DNA of 64,000 nucleotides from Tupaia tana (Eukaryota; Chordata; Mammalia; Scandentia; Tupaiidae): contig JAKSZU010000020.1 in NCBI GenBank assembly GCA_026018925.1, positions 43,742,068 to 43,806,067 on the forward strand. Direction: 5' to 3'. A program made the position numbers and the translations under genes. Positions within the stretch are counted from its first letter, which is position 1. Every line of letters begins with the position of its first letter. Positions 45,403 to 56,248 of the stretch are shown one piece after another. A model generated the notes under the pieces. The model searched no databases. It was not told the DNA's origin and worked only from the letters and a program-made list of their open reading frames with translations.

Positions 45403-46107
45403 CACACTAGATATCAATAATAATAATTTCAAAAAAATTCACAAAGGATAGGAATTAAACAATAAACTTGTAAATATGCAGGGGGCATTAAAAGAAATCA
45501 CCCTGGGAATTAAAAATCTTTGACTTGAATAAAAATGAAAATGCTACATATCAAAATTTGTAGAATGACAGCTAAAGCTGTTTTGTGAGAAATTTAGAGA
45601 CTTAATATATAAATTAGAGAAGAGTAATAATTAAAATAAAATATTTAAGTATCTACGTCAACAATGTAGGAAAAAAAGCAAATTAAATCTATAAAAAGCA
45701 AAGATTGATCAAGGGAAAAAAGGAGAAGGTACAAATAATCAAAATCAGGAAAACAGAAAACACTCTTGATCTTACAGATGTAAAAATGTCAGTTAAAAGA
45801 TATAAAATATTATGTCATACATATACAAATTTAGGTGAAATGTACACGGTTTTAGAAAAACATAACTAACCCAAGAAGAAATGCATAATCTGAACAATAT
45901 ATTTATGAAAGAAACCAGACTCAGTTTAAAACTCAGGCCCAGATGGCTTCATCAATGAATTCTATCAAACTTTTAAGGAAAAAAAAAAAACAAAAAAAAC
46001 CAAAAACCTAAATTACAGAAACCTCCAGAGGAAAAAAAAAGAGCAAACTTTTTAACACATTTCATGAAGCCAGCATAGCTTTGATATAAAAAATTAGTAG
46101 AAATGTT

Positions 46108-46273
46108 TTTTTGAAAAAATATTTTAATTAAAAAATTATTCATTATTTTTATTTTTTATTTTGACCAGATACAAAGAGAGAGAGAGAGAGGAAGTGAGAA
46201 AGGCCCAGTACTCAAGCCATGGTTGACCATGTGGGAGTATCCAGCACCTTAACCACCATGCCACCTGCTGGCC
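46108..46273 (-). mobile_element. Short-form tRNA SINE in old L1
   Basis: Tail, TTTGACCAGATAC, AG-rich stretch and ACCTGCTGGCC. Flanking words GTAGAAATGTTT (left) and, beyond the next SINE, GTAATGTTT suggest the TSD. Confidence 0.88.
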
Positions 46274-46284
46274 TCAATAGTAAT

Positions 46285-46555
46285 TTTTTTTTTTTTTTTG
46301 GAGAGGTTTTTGCTATAGGGCGCATGCGCTCGCCAGACAGACAGAGAGAGACAGAGAGACAGAAAGCGAGAAATCACCACCCAGGGGGGATGGTCATGCC
46401 GCAATCCCTTCTCCTCCATTCTCCTCTCGGGATCTTGGGCACGCACGCACACACACGCGGCCAGCGTGAGTTTTAAGCCACCGGGTCCGGGATGTGAACC
46501 ACGGTCGACTACGTGGGAGTCCAGCAACATAGCCATTATGCTAACTGCTGGTTCC
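46285..46555 (-). mobile_element. Long-form tRNA SINE, young-looking, in old L1
   Basis: TSD CAATAGTAAT at 46275-46284 and 46556-46565. Head end CTGCTGGTTCCC. Confidence 0.95.
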
Positions 46556-46629
46556 CAATAGTAATGTTTAAAAAAAAATTACAGTATATTTTTTTCTCTC
46601 TCATATAAGCAGAAAATTCAGCAATATTT

Positions 46630-46830
46630 TCTTTTTTTAAAGAATTATTTTATTTAACTTTATTTATTTATTTATTTTATTTTGATCAGAGAGGGAGAGA
46701 GCAAGAGAGTGAGAGAACGAGAGAGAGAGAGGGAAACTGAGAAACCAAGCCACCAGGTCCAGGACTTGAACCACAGTTGGCAATATGGGAGTCCAGTGCC
46801 CTTCACCAGCACACCACCTGCCGGCCCTGC
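46630..46830 (-). mobile_element. Short-form tRNA SINE in old L1
   Basis: TSD CAGCAATRTTT at 46619-46629 and 46831-46841. Full tail and GGTCCAGGACTTGAACC complement. Confidence 0.93.
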
Positions 46831-47044
46831 CAGCAATGTTTAAAAAGAATTATACACCATGACCAAGTAGAGGCTTATTCCAGTAATATAAGATTGGTTT
46901 AACATCTGAAAAAAAATTAATTTTAAATTACCATATTAGTGAAACAGAAAAAAAAATCGTATGATCACTCCAGTAGGTCTGGAAATAGCAGTTGGTAAAA
47001 CTGAACACCCACCTGTGTTCAACATTCTTAGCAAATGAGAAGTT

Positions 47045-47672
47045 AGGGGTTTTATGGATTGAAAGTCTTGAGTCTCCCCGACATTCCTATGTTGATGCCC
47101 TAACCCCTGTTGAGATAATATTTGGAGGGATTTGAGGGAGGTGATAGGTTAGATGAGGTCACAAGTGTGGGCTTATCAGAGCAAAGGCCAGAGAGCTTGC
47201 TCTCTCTGTTTTCATATATGTCTCTGGGAAGGGTCATGTGAGGACAGTGAGACATTGGCAGTCTGCAATCCAGAGAGAACCAGACCATCCTAGCACCCTC
47301 ATTTCAGACTGACAACCTGCAGAACTGCCAGAAGACACATTTCTACTGTTTAAGCCACCCAGTCTATGATTTTTTTTAAAGATTCCCCCCCCCCCCCCCC
47401 ATAGGGTACATGTGCTCACTGGAGAAGAGAGAGAGACAGAGAGACGGAAAGTGAGAAATCATCCCTCCGGATGGCCATACCACAGTCCCTTCTTCTCTGT
47501 TCTTGTCTTGAGATTCTGGGCACGTACACATATGTGCCTGGCATGATTTTCAAGCTGCTGGGTCTGGGACTCAAACCATGGTCAGCCATGTGGGAGTCTA
47601 GCACCTTAACCACCATGCCAAATGCTGGACTCCCAGTATTTTTTATATTTTAATGCCTAAGCAGAGTAAGAT
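47045..47672 (+). mobile_element. MaLR-like solo LTR in old L1, split by a SINE
   Basis: TATGTTGATGCCCTAACCCC, TGTGAGGACAGTGAGAC, CAGAACTGCCAGAAG, TTTAAGCCACCCAGTC and, after the SINE, CCTAAGCAGAGTAAGA follow the order of MLT/MST-type LTRs of the mammalian MaLR group. No internal region is present, so it is a solo LTR. Confidence 0.6.
47371..47634 (-). mobile_element. Long-form SINE nested in MaLR-like LTR
   Basis: Minus strand, with a C run of about 16 at 47385-47400 just outside ATAGGGTACATG. Ends AAATGCTGGACTCC. The host LTR resumes at CAGTATTTTTTAT. Confidence 0.88.
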
Positions 47673-47889
47673 AGGAGAAAATTTCCTTAAATAATAATTA
47701 TCTTTATTTGCACATGACATAATTGCATATGTAGGAAACAAAAAATAATCTACAGATAAACTCATGGGATTAATATGAAATTCTTAAAGAATGCTGGATA
47801 TAAGGTCAATATATGAAAAATCAATTATATTTCTATTTATCAGCAAACATAAGAAGAAAATTAATTTTTTAAATGATAATGAGATAGGA

Positions 47890-48575
47890 GTTATACCCCA
47901 CTTACAGGTAGACAGAGTAAGGGCCCTGAAAGGAAGTCACTGTTTTTAAAAAAATTTTTTTAATGAAGTCTTTGTGGTTTTCTTCTATAGTCGGTACAAT
48001 ATACACCCCTCTTACATGTCTCTAAAGAATTTATGCCTCTTTACTAATAAGGCAGGAGACAGGGATATTGAGCAGACAGACAGGGGAAAGGCCAAAAATG
48101 GAATTGCGATGGCTAAATTTATACAGCCAAGAGCTGGCTGCACCGGGACTCACAGCAGCCGTAGCTAAGGGCGACAGCTTCTATTTAGTAACTGCATTAG
48201 AACAAGAAGTACAGATCCCTACGGTCTGCTGACCCTACAAAGAATGGAATAATAAATCACTTCGACTACCCTACCGTGTAACTATTTTCCGAAGCCCACT
48301 TCCTTATTAGAGAGCCAACCTATTGTTCGAACTGCAAGATTAAAAAGCCCTGGCCTCAGTTCCTCTCTGCAACTCATTTCTGGGATCCCGCCCTGCTTGA
48401 GAGTTCTGTTCTTTCTTTCCTCTCTTAAAAAACTCTGCTTTGCTATTTCCTCTCTGCGTTCATGTCTCTAATTCTTCATGAGTGTGGGACAAGAACCTGG
48501 TCATCTCACAGTTCGAAATCCAGACTGGTGTTGGGGCCACACACCCCAGCTTCCTGCATCAACAACATATGCCAT
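47890..48575 (+). mobile_element. Endogenous retrovirus solo LTR (class I-like)
   Basis: A U3-like part is followed by GGGATCCCGCCCTGC, a CT-rich part, AAAAAACTCTGCTTTGCT and GTCTCTAATTCTTCATGAG, the R-U5 style of class I (ERV1) LTRs. No gag, pol or env is present. It sits inside the old L1, whose sequence resumes at CATAGTATCAAAAATTATT. Exact ends are not resolved. Confidence 0.6.
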
Positions 48576-48598
48576 AGTATCAAAAATTATTAAACGCT

Positions 48599-48851
48599 GG
48601 GAACCAGCAGTTAGCGTAATGGCTATGTCGCTGGACTCCCACGTAGTCGACCGCGGTTTGCATCCCGGACCCGGTGGCTTAAAACTCACGCCGAGCACGT
48701 GTGCGTGCATGCCCAAGATCCCGAGAGGAGAATGGAGGAGAAGGGATTGCGGCGTGACCATCCCCCCTGGGAGGTGATTTCTCGCTTTCTGTCTCTGTCT
48801 GTCTGGTGAGCGCACGTGCCCTATAGTGAAAAAAAACTCTCCAAAAAAAAA
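48599..48851 (+). mobile_element. Long-form tRNA SINE in old L1
   Basis: TSD AAATTATTAAAYGCT at 48584-48598 and 48852-48866. Starts GGGAACCAGCAG. Confidence 0.96.
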
Positions 48852-49126
48852 AAATTATTAAATGCTTAGGGACGATGTAGAGAATCTCTACAGAGAGAAT
48901 TACCACACATAATTGGGAGACTTTTTAGAATGCCTAATTTAAAGGAAGATGTAGCATGTTCATTTATTGAAAAAGTTAATAAAATGTCATTTGTCTCCAA
49001 ATTAATCCACAGATGAATGTAATCCTAACAAAAATCTCGCCAATATACTAGGGCAAGTATGAGGATTAGTAAAGAATTGGGTCTTATCAAAATGAATCTG
49101 AGCTGAACAACCCAAAAGAGTCAATT

Positions 49127-49396
49127 GGGACCAGCAGTTAGCGTAATGGCTATGTCGCTGGACTCCCACGTAGTCGACTGCAGTTCGCGTCCCGGACCCA
49201 GAGGCTTAAACTCACACCGGGCGCGTGTGCGTATGTGCCCAGAATCCCGAGAGGAGAGTGGAGGAGAAGGGGTTGCGGTGTGGCCATCCCCCCTGGGGGG
49301 TGATTTCTTGCTTTCTGTCTCTCTGTCTCTCTCTGTCTGTCTGGCAAGTGCACATGCCCTATAGCAAAAACCTTGCCAAAAAAAGAAAAAAGAAAA
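49127..49396 (+). mobile_element. Long-form tRNA SINE, young-looking
   Basis: TSD AAAAGAGTCAAYT at 49114-49126 and 49397-49409. B box GTTCGCGTCC. Confidence 0.95.
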
Positions 49397-49544
49397 AAAA
49401 GAGTCAACTATCCTCCTCCCCTTAGCTGAGTCAAGAACGGAAATCTAGTATTGACAGATCTGGGCTTTAGGTGTGAGGGAACATACGGAAATATTTAACA
49501 GAATTAAACTGTATGAGGAAAAAGAAGAGGAATGTTTCTTTTGT

Positions 49545-49670
49545 GCTCTGCAGTCATTCACATCCACGATTTCCTTGAGAGCATCCAGTGTCCTCAGATG
49601 GAGTATTATCACTCCCATGCTCCCAGCGAGGAAACTAAGGGTCAGAGAGCACTTACGAGGTCACAGAGAT
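49545..49670 (-). repeat. MIR fragment
   Basis: GGAGTATTATCACTCCCATG and GAGGAAACTAAGGGTCAGAG match the complement of MIR. The 3' word AGGTCACAGAG follows. Confidence 0.65.
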
Positions 49671-50034
49671 ACAAAGTTCTCAAGTGGAGGTTAGAACTTT
49701 CTTTTCCCCTGGATTCTTAGCCATAGCCCTTTTCAGAAGAAGATACTAAAAACTGATGTACGTGCATCATTTAGTGAACCATAAACGTTCTTTGAAAATT
49801 TAAGGTAGATGCAAATGTAAAAGGAAAATATACACACGTGACTATCACAAAAAGCAGAAGAAAAGTATGCTTTTGAATATATTCTTTCCTCGGCTTAGAC
49901 TGTCTCGCAGCTCTTTATTTTCTGGCAAACACTTAGTAGTCCTTCAAAATTCCACCATAGTATTTATATTATCTGCCGAGCTATTATGTTTTCCATACAA
50001 CTGAGCTCAACACCGATTTCATTTGCACAAATAG

Positions 50035-50296
50035 TGTTGTAGAGGGATTAAGAGCAGCGGCTCTGGGGTCAGATTGAGGCCTGCATCTTAGTTTGACACT
50101 TAACTGTTGTTTAACGTGGTCAGGTTACTTGGCCTCTCAGCACCTCTATCTCCTTATCTATAAAACAGGGATTATAATATTATCCACTTGGAGATTGTCA
50201 CAGAGATTAGATAAATTAACACATGTACAATGCTAAAAGAGCACCTGGTACACAGTATTATATAGGTAAAGGTTGTGATTAATATTATTACTATTT
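50035..50296 (+). repeat. MIR, nearly full length
   Basis: AGAGCAGCGGCTCTGGGGTC head, GTTACTTGGCCTCTCAGCAC core, TATAAAACAGGGATTATAAT and AGAGCACCTGGTACACAG end. The tail is interrupted by the following SINE. Confidence 0.9.
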
Positions 50297-50544
50297 TTAT
50301 TTTGCTATAGGGTGCATTCACTCACCAGAAAGACAGAGAGAGACAGAGAGACAGAAAGTGAGAAATCACCCCCCGGGGGGGATGGCCACGCCGCAATCCC
50401 TTCTTCTCCATTCTCCTCTTGGGATCCTGGACATGCACACACACATGCCTGGCGTGAGTTTAAGCCACCGGGTCTGGGACTCAAACTGTGGTCGACTACA
50501 TGGGAGTCCGGTGACATAGCCATTACGCCAACTGCTGGTCCCTA
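50297..50544 (-). mobile_element. Long-form SINE nested in MIR tail
   Basis: A 21-base TSD with one mismatch, 50276-50296 and 50545-50565, starting TGATTAATATTATTA. The longest TSD in the window. Confidence 0.96.
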
Positions 50545-50579
50545 TGATTAATATTATTAATATTTATTGTACACCTACA

Positions 50580-52470
50580 AGATGCCATGGATTGGGTAAG
50601 TGTTGTTGGGAAAAGTGAAATATACAATTTCCTATTTTGGGAGAGAAACAGACTATAAGTAAATAAATATGGCAGTTTCAGATTTTAAAATGTCTATAAT
50701 GGACACAAACACAGGGATGAAAAAGAGAGTAGCAGGACTGAGTACCGTCTACTTTAAATAATCTGGTCAAGGAAGCGATGTTGAAGCAGTCAGAGGTACA
50801 TCTTCCCTGCTAATGAAGAATCATGCAGACTAGCTTAACAGACAAATAGCACTTTAAGCAGACATGACTGTCCTAATTTTTTTTTTTTCCTCACTGTATG
50901 CAATAGTGAAGTAGAAATAAAGTTTCCCTTCTAAGAAAAGGATAAAAAAGTTGGAACTACGTAGCAATTATCAATACCTGCTGGCCAGGAATTATTTGAG
51001 AGCTCCCTTCTTTGAACTCCAGTGAATTCTGTGAGTGGATAACTGGTAAACTTGGTCTTGCTTTCTGGAGGCAACTTTCTTGGCCCTCTGTCCTGCCCTC
51101 TGGGAGCTCCTCCCTGTTATGTTACAGCCCCTGCTGACCAGTGAGGGAGGTTTTGGAGTTTACCTTCGAGGTGGTTGATGGATTTCCAGCTGCTTCCTTC
51201 GGCTGATTAGGTTAGAGTCCCTGAGAATTGCTTTTGGGATTGAACTATTATAGGCAAAACAAAAACAAAAAACAACAACAACCAACCAAACAAGAGAATA
51301 ATGGAAAGAGCCTAAAGGAGATTTTGGGGAAGAATGTTCCAGACAAAACAGACGGTACAATGATGCCAAGTCAGGACAAGTTTGGTGGGTCTGAGAATGG
51401 AAATGAGACCAGCGTTGGGGGAAAGTAGTGAAGAGAATGACAGAGGTAAAAAATCACGTTGGTGAGGAGAGCAGATGTTCTATCATGTAAGACTTTGCAG
51501 GCCGTGGAAAGAGGTTTTGATTTTATGTATAGCTAGAAACCACTGGAGGAAGTTATAAGGAGTAGAAGAATATGATATGAAGAATGTTTCAGAAAGATAA
51601 ACCTGACTTCTCTGAGGAGAGTGGTGACTAGAAGGAAAAACTGGAAGCTGAGAGACTAATATGGAGGTTAGAGCAAGAGCTGGTGTTAGTAACTGAAATG
51701 GAGAAGGGTGGATAGATGAGTATGTTTGGAAGTGCAGTTTACGGAGGGATGGGACTCCCAGATGACCAACCGGGAGAGCAGGGGCATTACCGAGAGGGGG
51801 GCCGATTACTCCTCTGGGACACTGGTGTATTTAGAATACATTTTTTTTCTTGATTTTTTTTTCATTTCTTTTTTTTTTTTTTTTATGTGGACACACAGTG
51901 AATTCTTTTCTTCTCTCCATTTATACTATTAGCTTTTTGAGGACATGGAACATATTTGTGTGTATGTGTGGGTAGGTGGGTGTAGTTTTATTTCTAGAGT
52001 GAGTACCTCATATATGGTATGTAGAGAATTATAGATGGCTACATTGAATTTAAAAAGCGCTAGATGAGTACAAGGGAAGAAGTCAGGAACAGGGAGAAGT
52101 TATTCATAGAAGAGGAAAGAATCAAGTCAAGTTTTTTAGGCTTAATGGGACTTAAGATAGCGCTTCAAAGTCTAGTTGAGTGTAGATATCCAGCCGTGAA
52201 GGGGAAGATAAAACAGTGTGCACAAAGGCAGGGAAGTGGAGAAACCAGAGTGTGGCCACCATGTCATCCCATCTGGCTGGGACATAGATGGTGTGCAAGG
52301 CAGCACTGAGGGGAAGGTGAACAGGAGGAGGAAGTGGGCCGTGGGACACTTTGAACGCCAGGTCAGGGAATCTGAGCTTCCTTCCATAAGCAGCTGGGGC
52401 GGGCATGGAAGGTTTATGGGGAGGGAGGATTATAAAATGATCAAAGTTATGCTGCCGAATATTTAATCTC
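50580..52470 (+). repeat. Ancient long repeat, family not named
   Basis: GAAGAATGTTCCAGAC, GTAAGACTTTGCAGGCC, AAACCACTGGAGGAAG, GGTCAAGGAAGCGATG and GAACGCCAGGTCAGG are words of a widespread ancient mammalian repeat of about 1-2 kb. A T-rich tract at 51838-51884 interrupts it. I could not recall the family name with confidence. Confidence 0.45.
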
Positions 52471-53629
52471 ATGAAAGGTACAAGAGGACTCCCACTGTCC
52501 TGTAGGACAGCTGAAGATTTTCCATCCTGACCCCAAGGTCTAGTAGGAAAGGCCAATCACAAGTCATCTACATTTGAATTCTGAGCAGCCCCTTTCAAAG
52601 ATGAGGACAACTGAAGATTTTCTGCTCAGACTTCACCCTCTTGATCCCAAGATCTAGGTCAGAGTAATTCTCAATTCCTATGGAATCTGCTGCTCAAAGG
52701 GAGGAAACAGAACTGCAGAGAGATTTCAGATCACCTCCTCACACCTCTGAATGCTCAGGTTTAACTCCAAAAATTAGGAAAAAACCTGTAATTCATCAGC
52801 TGACCGGAAACCATCTCAGAGTCATAAGAAATATGAGAAGAGAAGAAAACCTCTCTCTTCTCAAGGGAAAAGAATAACTTCTCATGATCCACAGACAATA
52901 CAATGAAACATGTGGAAATGTCAGATAAGTAACTTGGAATATTCATAGTGACAAAGCTAACAGAGATACAAGAGAAGAGAGACAAGGACTCCAGAAGATG
53001 CAAGAGAAAAGAGACAATGAGTTCCAGGAGATGAGGAAGTTCTTTCATGATCTGAAAGAGGAAATACACACCCTAAAAAAGAACCAAATGGAATTGTTAG
53101 AGATGAAGGCTGTAATACAGGAAATTAAAACCTCCCTTGAAAGAATTAAAAGCAGATTAGATCATGCGGGAGAGCAAATCTCAGATGTAAAAGACAGAAC
53201 CTCTGACCTAGAAATTCACCCAAAAGACTGAGAAAATAACCCCCCAAAATGAGAATAATATATGAGAAATACTGGATACATTAAATGCCCAAACACCCAG
53301 ATAATCAGTAGCCCAGAAGGTGAAGGAACTGATAGGGGCATTGATAATCTATTCCATGAAATCCTGGAAGAAAACTTTTTAAACCTACAGAGGCACTCAA
53401 ATATCCAGATCCAGGAAATATAAAGGACCCAAAATAGAATCAACCCAAGAAAATCTTCTCCAAGGCACATTATAGCCAGATTGGCCAAAATCACAGACAG
53501 AGAAAAGATACTAAAATTGGCAAGAGGGAAACATCAAGGTACTTTCAAAGTATATCCCATCAGTCTAACGTCAGACCTCTTGTCAGAAACAATGCAAGCA
53601 AGGAAAGAATGGGAAAATACATTCAAACT

Positions 53630-53807
53630 GGGGCTAGCAGGTGGTGTGCTGGTTAAGGATGCTGGACTTCCACATGGCCGACCATGGTTCGAGTCCTGGA
53701 CTTGGCAGCTTGCTTTCTTACTTTCTCTCTCTCACTCTCATTCTCACTCTGTCCCTCTCTGATCAAATTAAAAATAAATAAATAAAGTTAAAACAAAGTA
53801 ATTCTTT
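53630..53807 (+). mobile_element. Short-form tRNA SINE inside HAL1-like element
   Basis: GGGGCTAGCAGGTGG to ATCAAATTAAAAATAAATAA. Flanks share TTCAAACT (53622-53629 and 53853-53860). An AC repeat has grown between the tail and the right TSD. Confidence 0.93.
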
Positions 53808-53811
53808 TAAA

Positions 53812-53812
53812 T

Positions 53813-53843
<31 letters not shown>

Positions 53844-53849
53844 CACACA
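53812..53849. repeat. (AC)n microsatellite at SINE tail
   Basis: About 18 AC units, probably expanded from ATACATTC in the duplicated target. Confidence 0.93.
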
Positions 53850-54161
53850 ATGTTCAAACTGTTAAGTGAAAAACAATTTCAACCAAGAATACTATACCTG
53901 GTAAGATTATCCTTCATATGGGAAGAAAAGACAAAAATATTCTCAGATAAACAAAACCTGAAGGAATTTACCAACACCAGACCAGTTCTTGAAGAAGTGC
54001 TGAAGGGAGTGCTATACAAGGAAAACTAAAGTCAGAAACACAGAAATAATAGTACAAAAGACAACCAAGAGAATGGCCAACTTAATGGTAGGGAGAGGTA
54101 AGACACTTGTGGGACACAGATAAGATCTATTATCTGTTGACGAGGATGTGTATAGTTTAAT

Positions 54162-54209
54162 TTTTTTTTGAGATTTTTTTATTTTTTTATTTTTTGCTAT
54201 AGGGCACAT
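54162..54209 (-). mobile_element. 3'-end fragment of long-form SINE
   Basis: T-rich tract and TTTTGCTATAGGGCACAT only. Body and head are absent. Confidence 0.7.
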
Positions 54210-54930
54210 CTTTGTGAGTACAATATGGCTTTTCAAAACATGCATCAAAAAAGGTATCAGTTTCTAAAAAAAGGATATAAGTAAAAATATGCTTATAGAA
54301 AAAACGAAATAAAAGCTGTTGCTTTACATTTTTTAATTTAAAAAAATATTAAACTAAAATTCAGCTTATACATGAAAGATCAAATTCTTCTTATGATAGC
54401 CCTATTAATAATTACTGTTTTCAATGAAGTATTGTGGGGTTTTTTTTTTTAGGCAAAATACCTTCAGTTCTTTCAGCTGTCCTTCATGAGACTTGGCCTC
54501 AATTTCATACCCTCTGAGTTGCTCTCTTATAGACAAGCTTCATTTGTGTCAATGCCCCCTTGAAGCTCAGTGAAGCCCAACGCTAAACACGACGTCGGCT
54601 GTTCTCCGCCTGGTCCAGGCTGCAGTCAAATGATCACCTGCTTCCTTGTCCAGACCCTCCTACTGATGCGGTCTGAAATGCAGCTTAGCACTTGCTGACT
54701 CACTTTATACTTACCGTCACCTAAGACCCTGTGGTTTTATTTTTTCCACATGAATTACAATATTATGAAATTTATGAATATGAAAACAGTTTATAGACTA
54801 TAAAATACTATACTAATGTGATTTATTGATAGATTTGATTTACATTTAAAGAAAAAAAAAAGTTTACAGAATAAATTTTAACTGTTGCATAGTATTACTC
54901 TTTTCCAAAAATCTCTGTATCATGTTTTAA
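54210..54930. other. Unassigned AT-rich stretch
   Basis: No gene or named repeat recognised. Confidence 0.3.
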
Positions 54931-54943
54931 AAATTGGTTGAAC

Positions 54944-55210
54944 TGGGACCAGCAGTTGGCATAATGGCTATGTCGCTGGACTCCCATGTAGCTGACTGCG
55001 GTTTGAGTCCTGGACCCGGTGGCTTAAACTCAAGCCAGGTGCATGTGCGTGTGTGCCCAAGATCTCGAGAGAAGAATGGAAGAGAAGGGATTGCGGCATG
55101 ACCATCCCCCTGGAGGGTGATTTCTCACTTTCTGTTTCTCTGTCTCTGTCTTTTTGGTGAGAGCACGTGCCCTATAGCAGAAACCTCTCCAAAAAAAAAA
55201 AAAAAAAAAA
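54944..55210 (+). mobile_element. Long-form tRNA SINE
   Basis: GGGACCAGCAGTTGGC head. TSD of type AAATTGGTTRAA (54931-54942; right copy near 55211-55226). A tail of about 24. Confidence 0.93.
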
Positions 55211-55565
55211 AAAATTTGGTTAAATTAATCTGCCTGTGAAAACGGGGGCAAATCTCTGTAACTATGGATTTTTCACTCAAAGTCCCTAATATTTTTGAAA
55301 CATTCCAATGTTTAATTTCACTCTAGAAGCCAGGCTGAACAATTTTTTTTTTTTTTTTTTTAAATACAAGCTGCTCTAGACAACCACTGTCAGGTCAGAA
55401 GGTTTATACTTACAGCAGAGTCTCTTCATTAAATATGCACATAGAAATCACAGCATTTGATAGCTGTTTGAGCGAGAATGGCCATCTTGGGAAAGTAGGA
55501 AGTGTCCAACCTAACAATTAGAATTGACTGTTCATTTCACATCAGAAACTTTTACTGTAGATTTT

Positions 55566-55820
55566 AATTTTTTAAAAAGGTTTTTGCTGTAGGGTACGTG
55601 TGCTTACCAGAGAGACAGAAAGAGACAGAGAAAGTGAAAATGAGAAATTACCCTCCGAGGGGATGGCCATGCAGCAATGCCTTCCCCTCCGTTCTCCTCC
55701 TGGGGTAGTGGGCACACACACATGTACACCTGGCATGATTTTTCAAGATGCCAGGTCCAGGACTGGAACTGCTGTCATCCATGTTGGATGCACCCTCACC
55801 ACCACACCACCTGCTGTCCC
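55566..55820 (-). mobile_element. Long-form tRNA SINE
   Basis: TSD ACTGTAGAYYTT at 55554-55565 and 55821-55832. Ends CACCTGCTGTCCC. Confidence 0.92.
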
Positions 55821-55857
55821 ACTGTAGACCTTTGTAGTCTATAAATAAAATTTCATT

Positions 55858-55965
55858 TCCATAAATGTACTAATCACACAGTAAGTGCAGGGCATTACAG
55901 TTGGCGCTTTCCAGCCTGCAAAGACAACGAGATCCCTGTCTTTACATTAGGAGAGGAGTCAGATA
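55858..55965 (+). repeat. L2-like fragment
   Basis: TGTACTAATCACACAGTAAG, GGCGCTTTCCAGCCTGCAAAG and GATCCCTGTCTTTACA follow L2-type order. Confidence 0.5.
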
Positions 55966-56125
55966 TTAGTATACATGGACGTATGTTCATTATATCAGAC
56001 TGTCTTAATAAGTCCATTTTCATATTTACTCAATGCTTTATGAAATAATAAATATCACTTAAAAACAATAATTATCTTCACGTTACCTGGAATTTTTAGT
56101 TCAGCCAAGTTTTCAAGACTAGCAG

Positions 56126-56248
56126 ACATTAAAAAGTTCATGGAAAAATGGAATTGGAGTACAAGTTTATTTTGGTGCAAAAAAAGCTTTGAAATTTATG
56201 CATAATTTTGCATAATACGCATTTTCTGTGAACTCGTTGAAGACCACC
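56126..56248. mobile_element. Short palindromic DNA transposon (copy 2)
   Basis: Left TTAAAAAGTTCATGGAAAAA; right TTTTCTGTGAACTCGTTGAA, its imperfect complement. The core contains TTATTTTGGTGCAAAAAAA. Sister of 6869-6997. Confidence 0.7.

Larger units (their letters stand above)
44225..49115 (+). mobile_element. Old L1 retrotransposon, broken by insertions
   Basis: 44225-45020 keeps ORF1-like words (GAAAATTCTAGAAATAAAA, AGTCCTAAAAGCAGAAA, GCCAACGTAGAATTCTATGC). 45403-49115 keeps ORF2-like words: CCAGATGGCTTCATCAATG at 45941, GAAGCCAGCATAGCTTTGAT at 46066, ACCATGACCAAGTAGAGG at 46857, TTTATTTGCACATGACA at 47703 and AATTAATCCACAGATGAATG at 48999. Both ORFs have multiple stops and gaps. Inserted within are eight SINEs and two LTRs. 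It is a dead, ancient L1M-type copy; the left edge may extend further. Confidence 0.8.
52480..54160 (+). mobile_element. Half-L1 (HAL1-like) element with ORF1 only
   Basis: 52998-53228 encodes a coiled coil of L1 ORF1p type (EMRKFFHDLKEEIHTLKKN; IKSRLDHAGEQISDVKDRT). 53240-53630 continues with RRM/C-terminal-domain words in shifted frames (IIARLAKITDREKILKLARG). After the nested SINE the ORF1 C-terminus resumes (RILYLVRLSFIWEEKTKIFS) to a stop at 54027-54029. No ORF2 follows, only a short 3' UTR. This layout defines HAL1 elements. Frames are broken, so it is dead. Two diverged tandem units lie upstream (52505 and 52605). Confidence 0.72.

Noticed and set aside
52998-53231. A stand-alone coiled-coil protein gene
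   Set aside because: The sequence is the L1 ORF1p coiled coil, followed by other ORF1 domains in broken frames. It belongs to the HAL1-like element.
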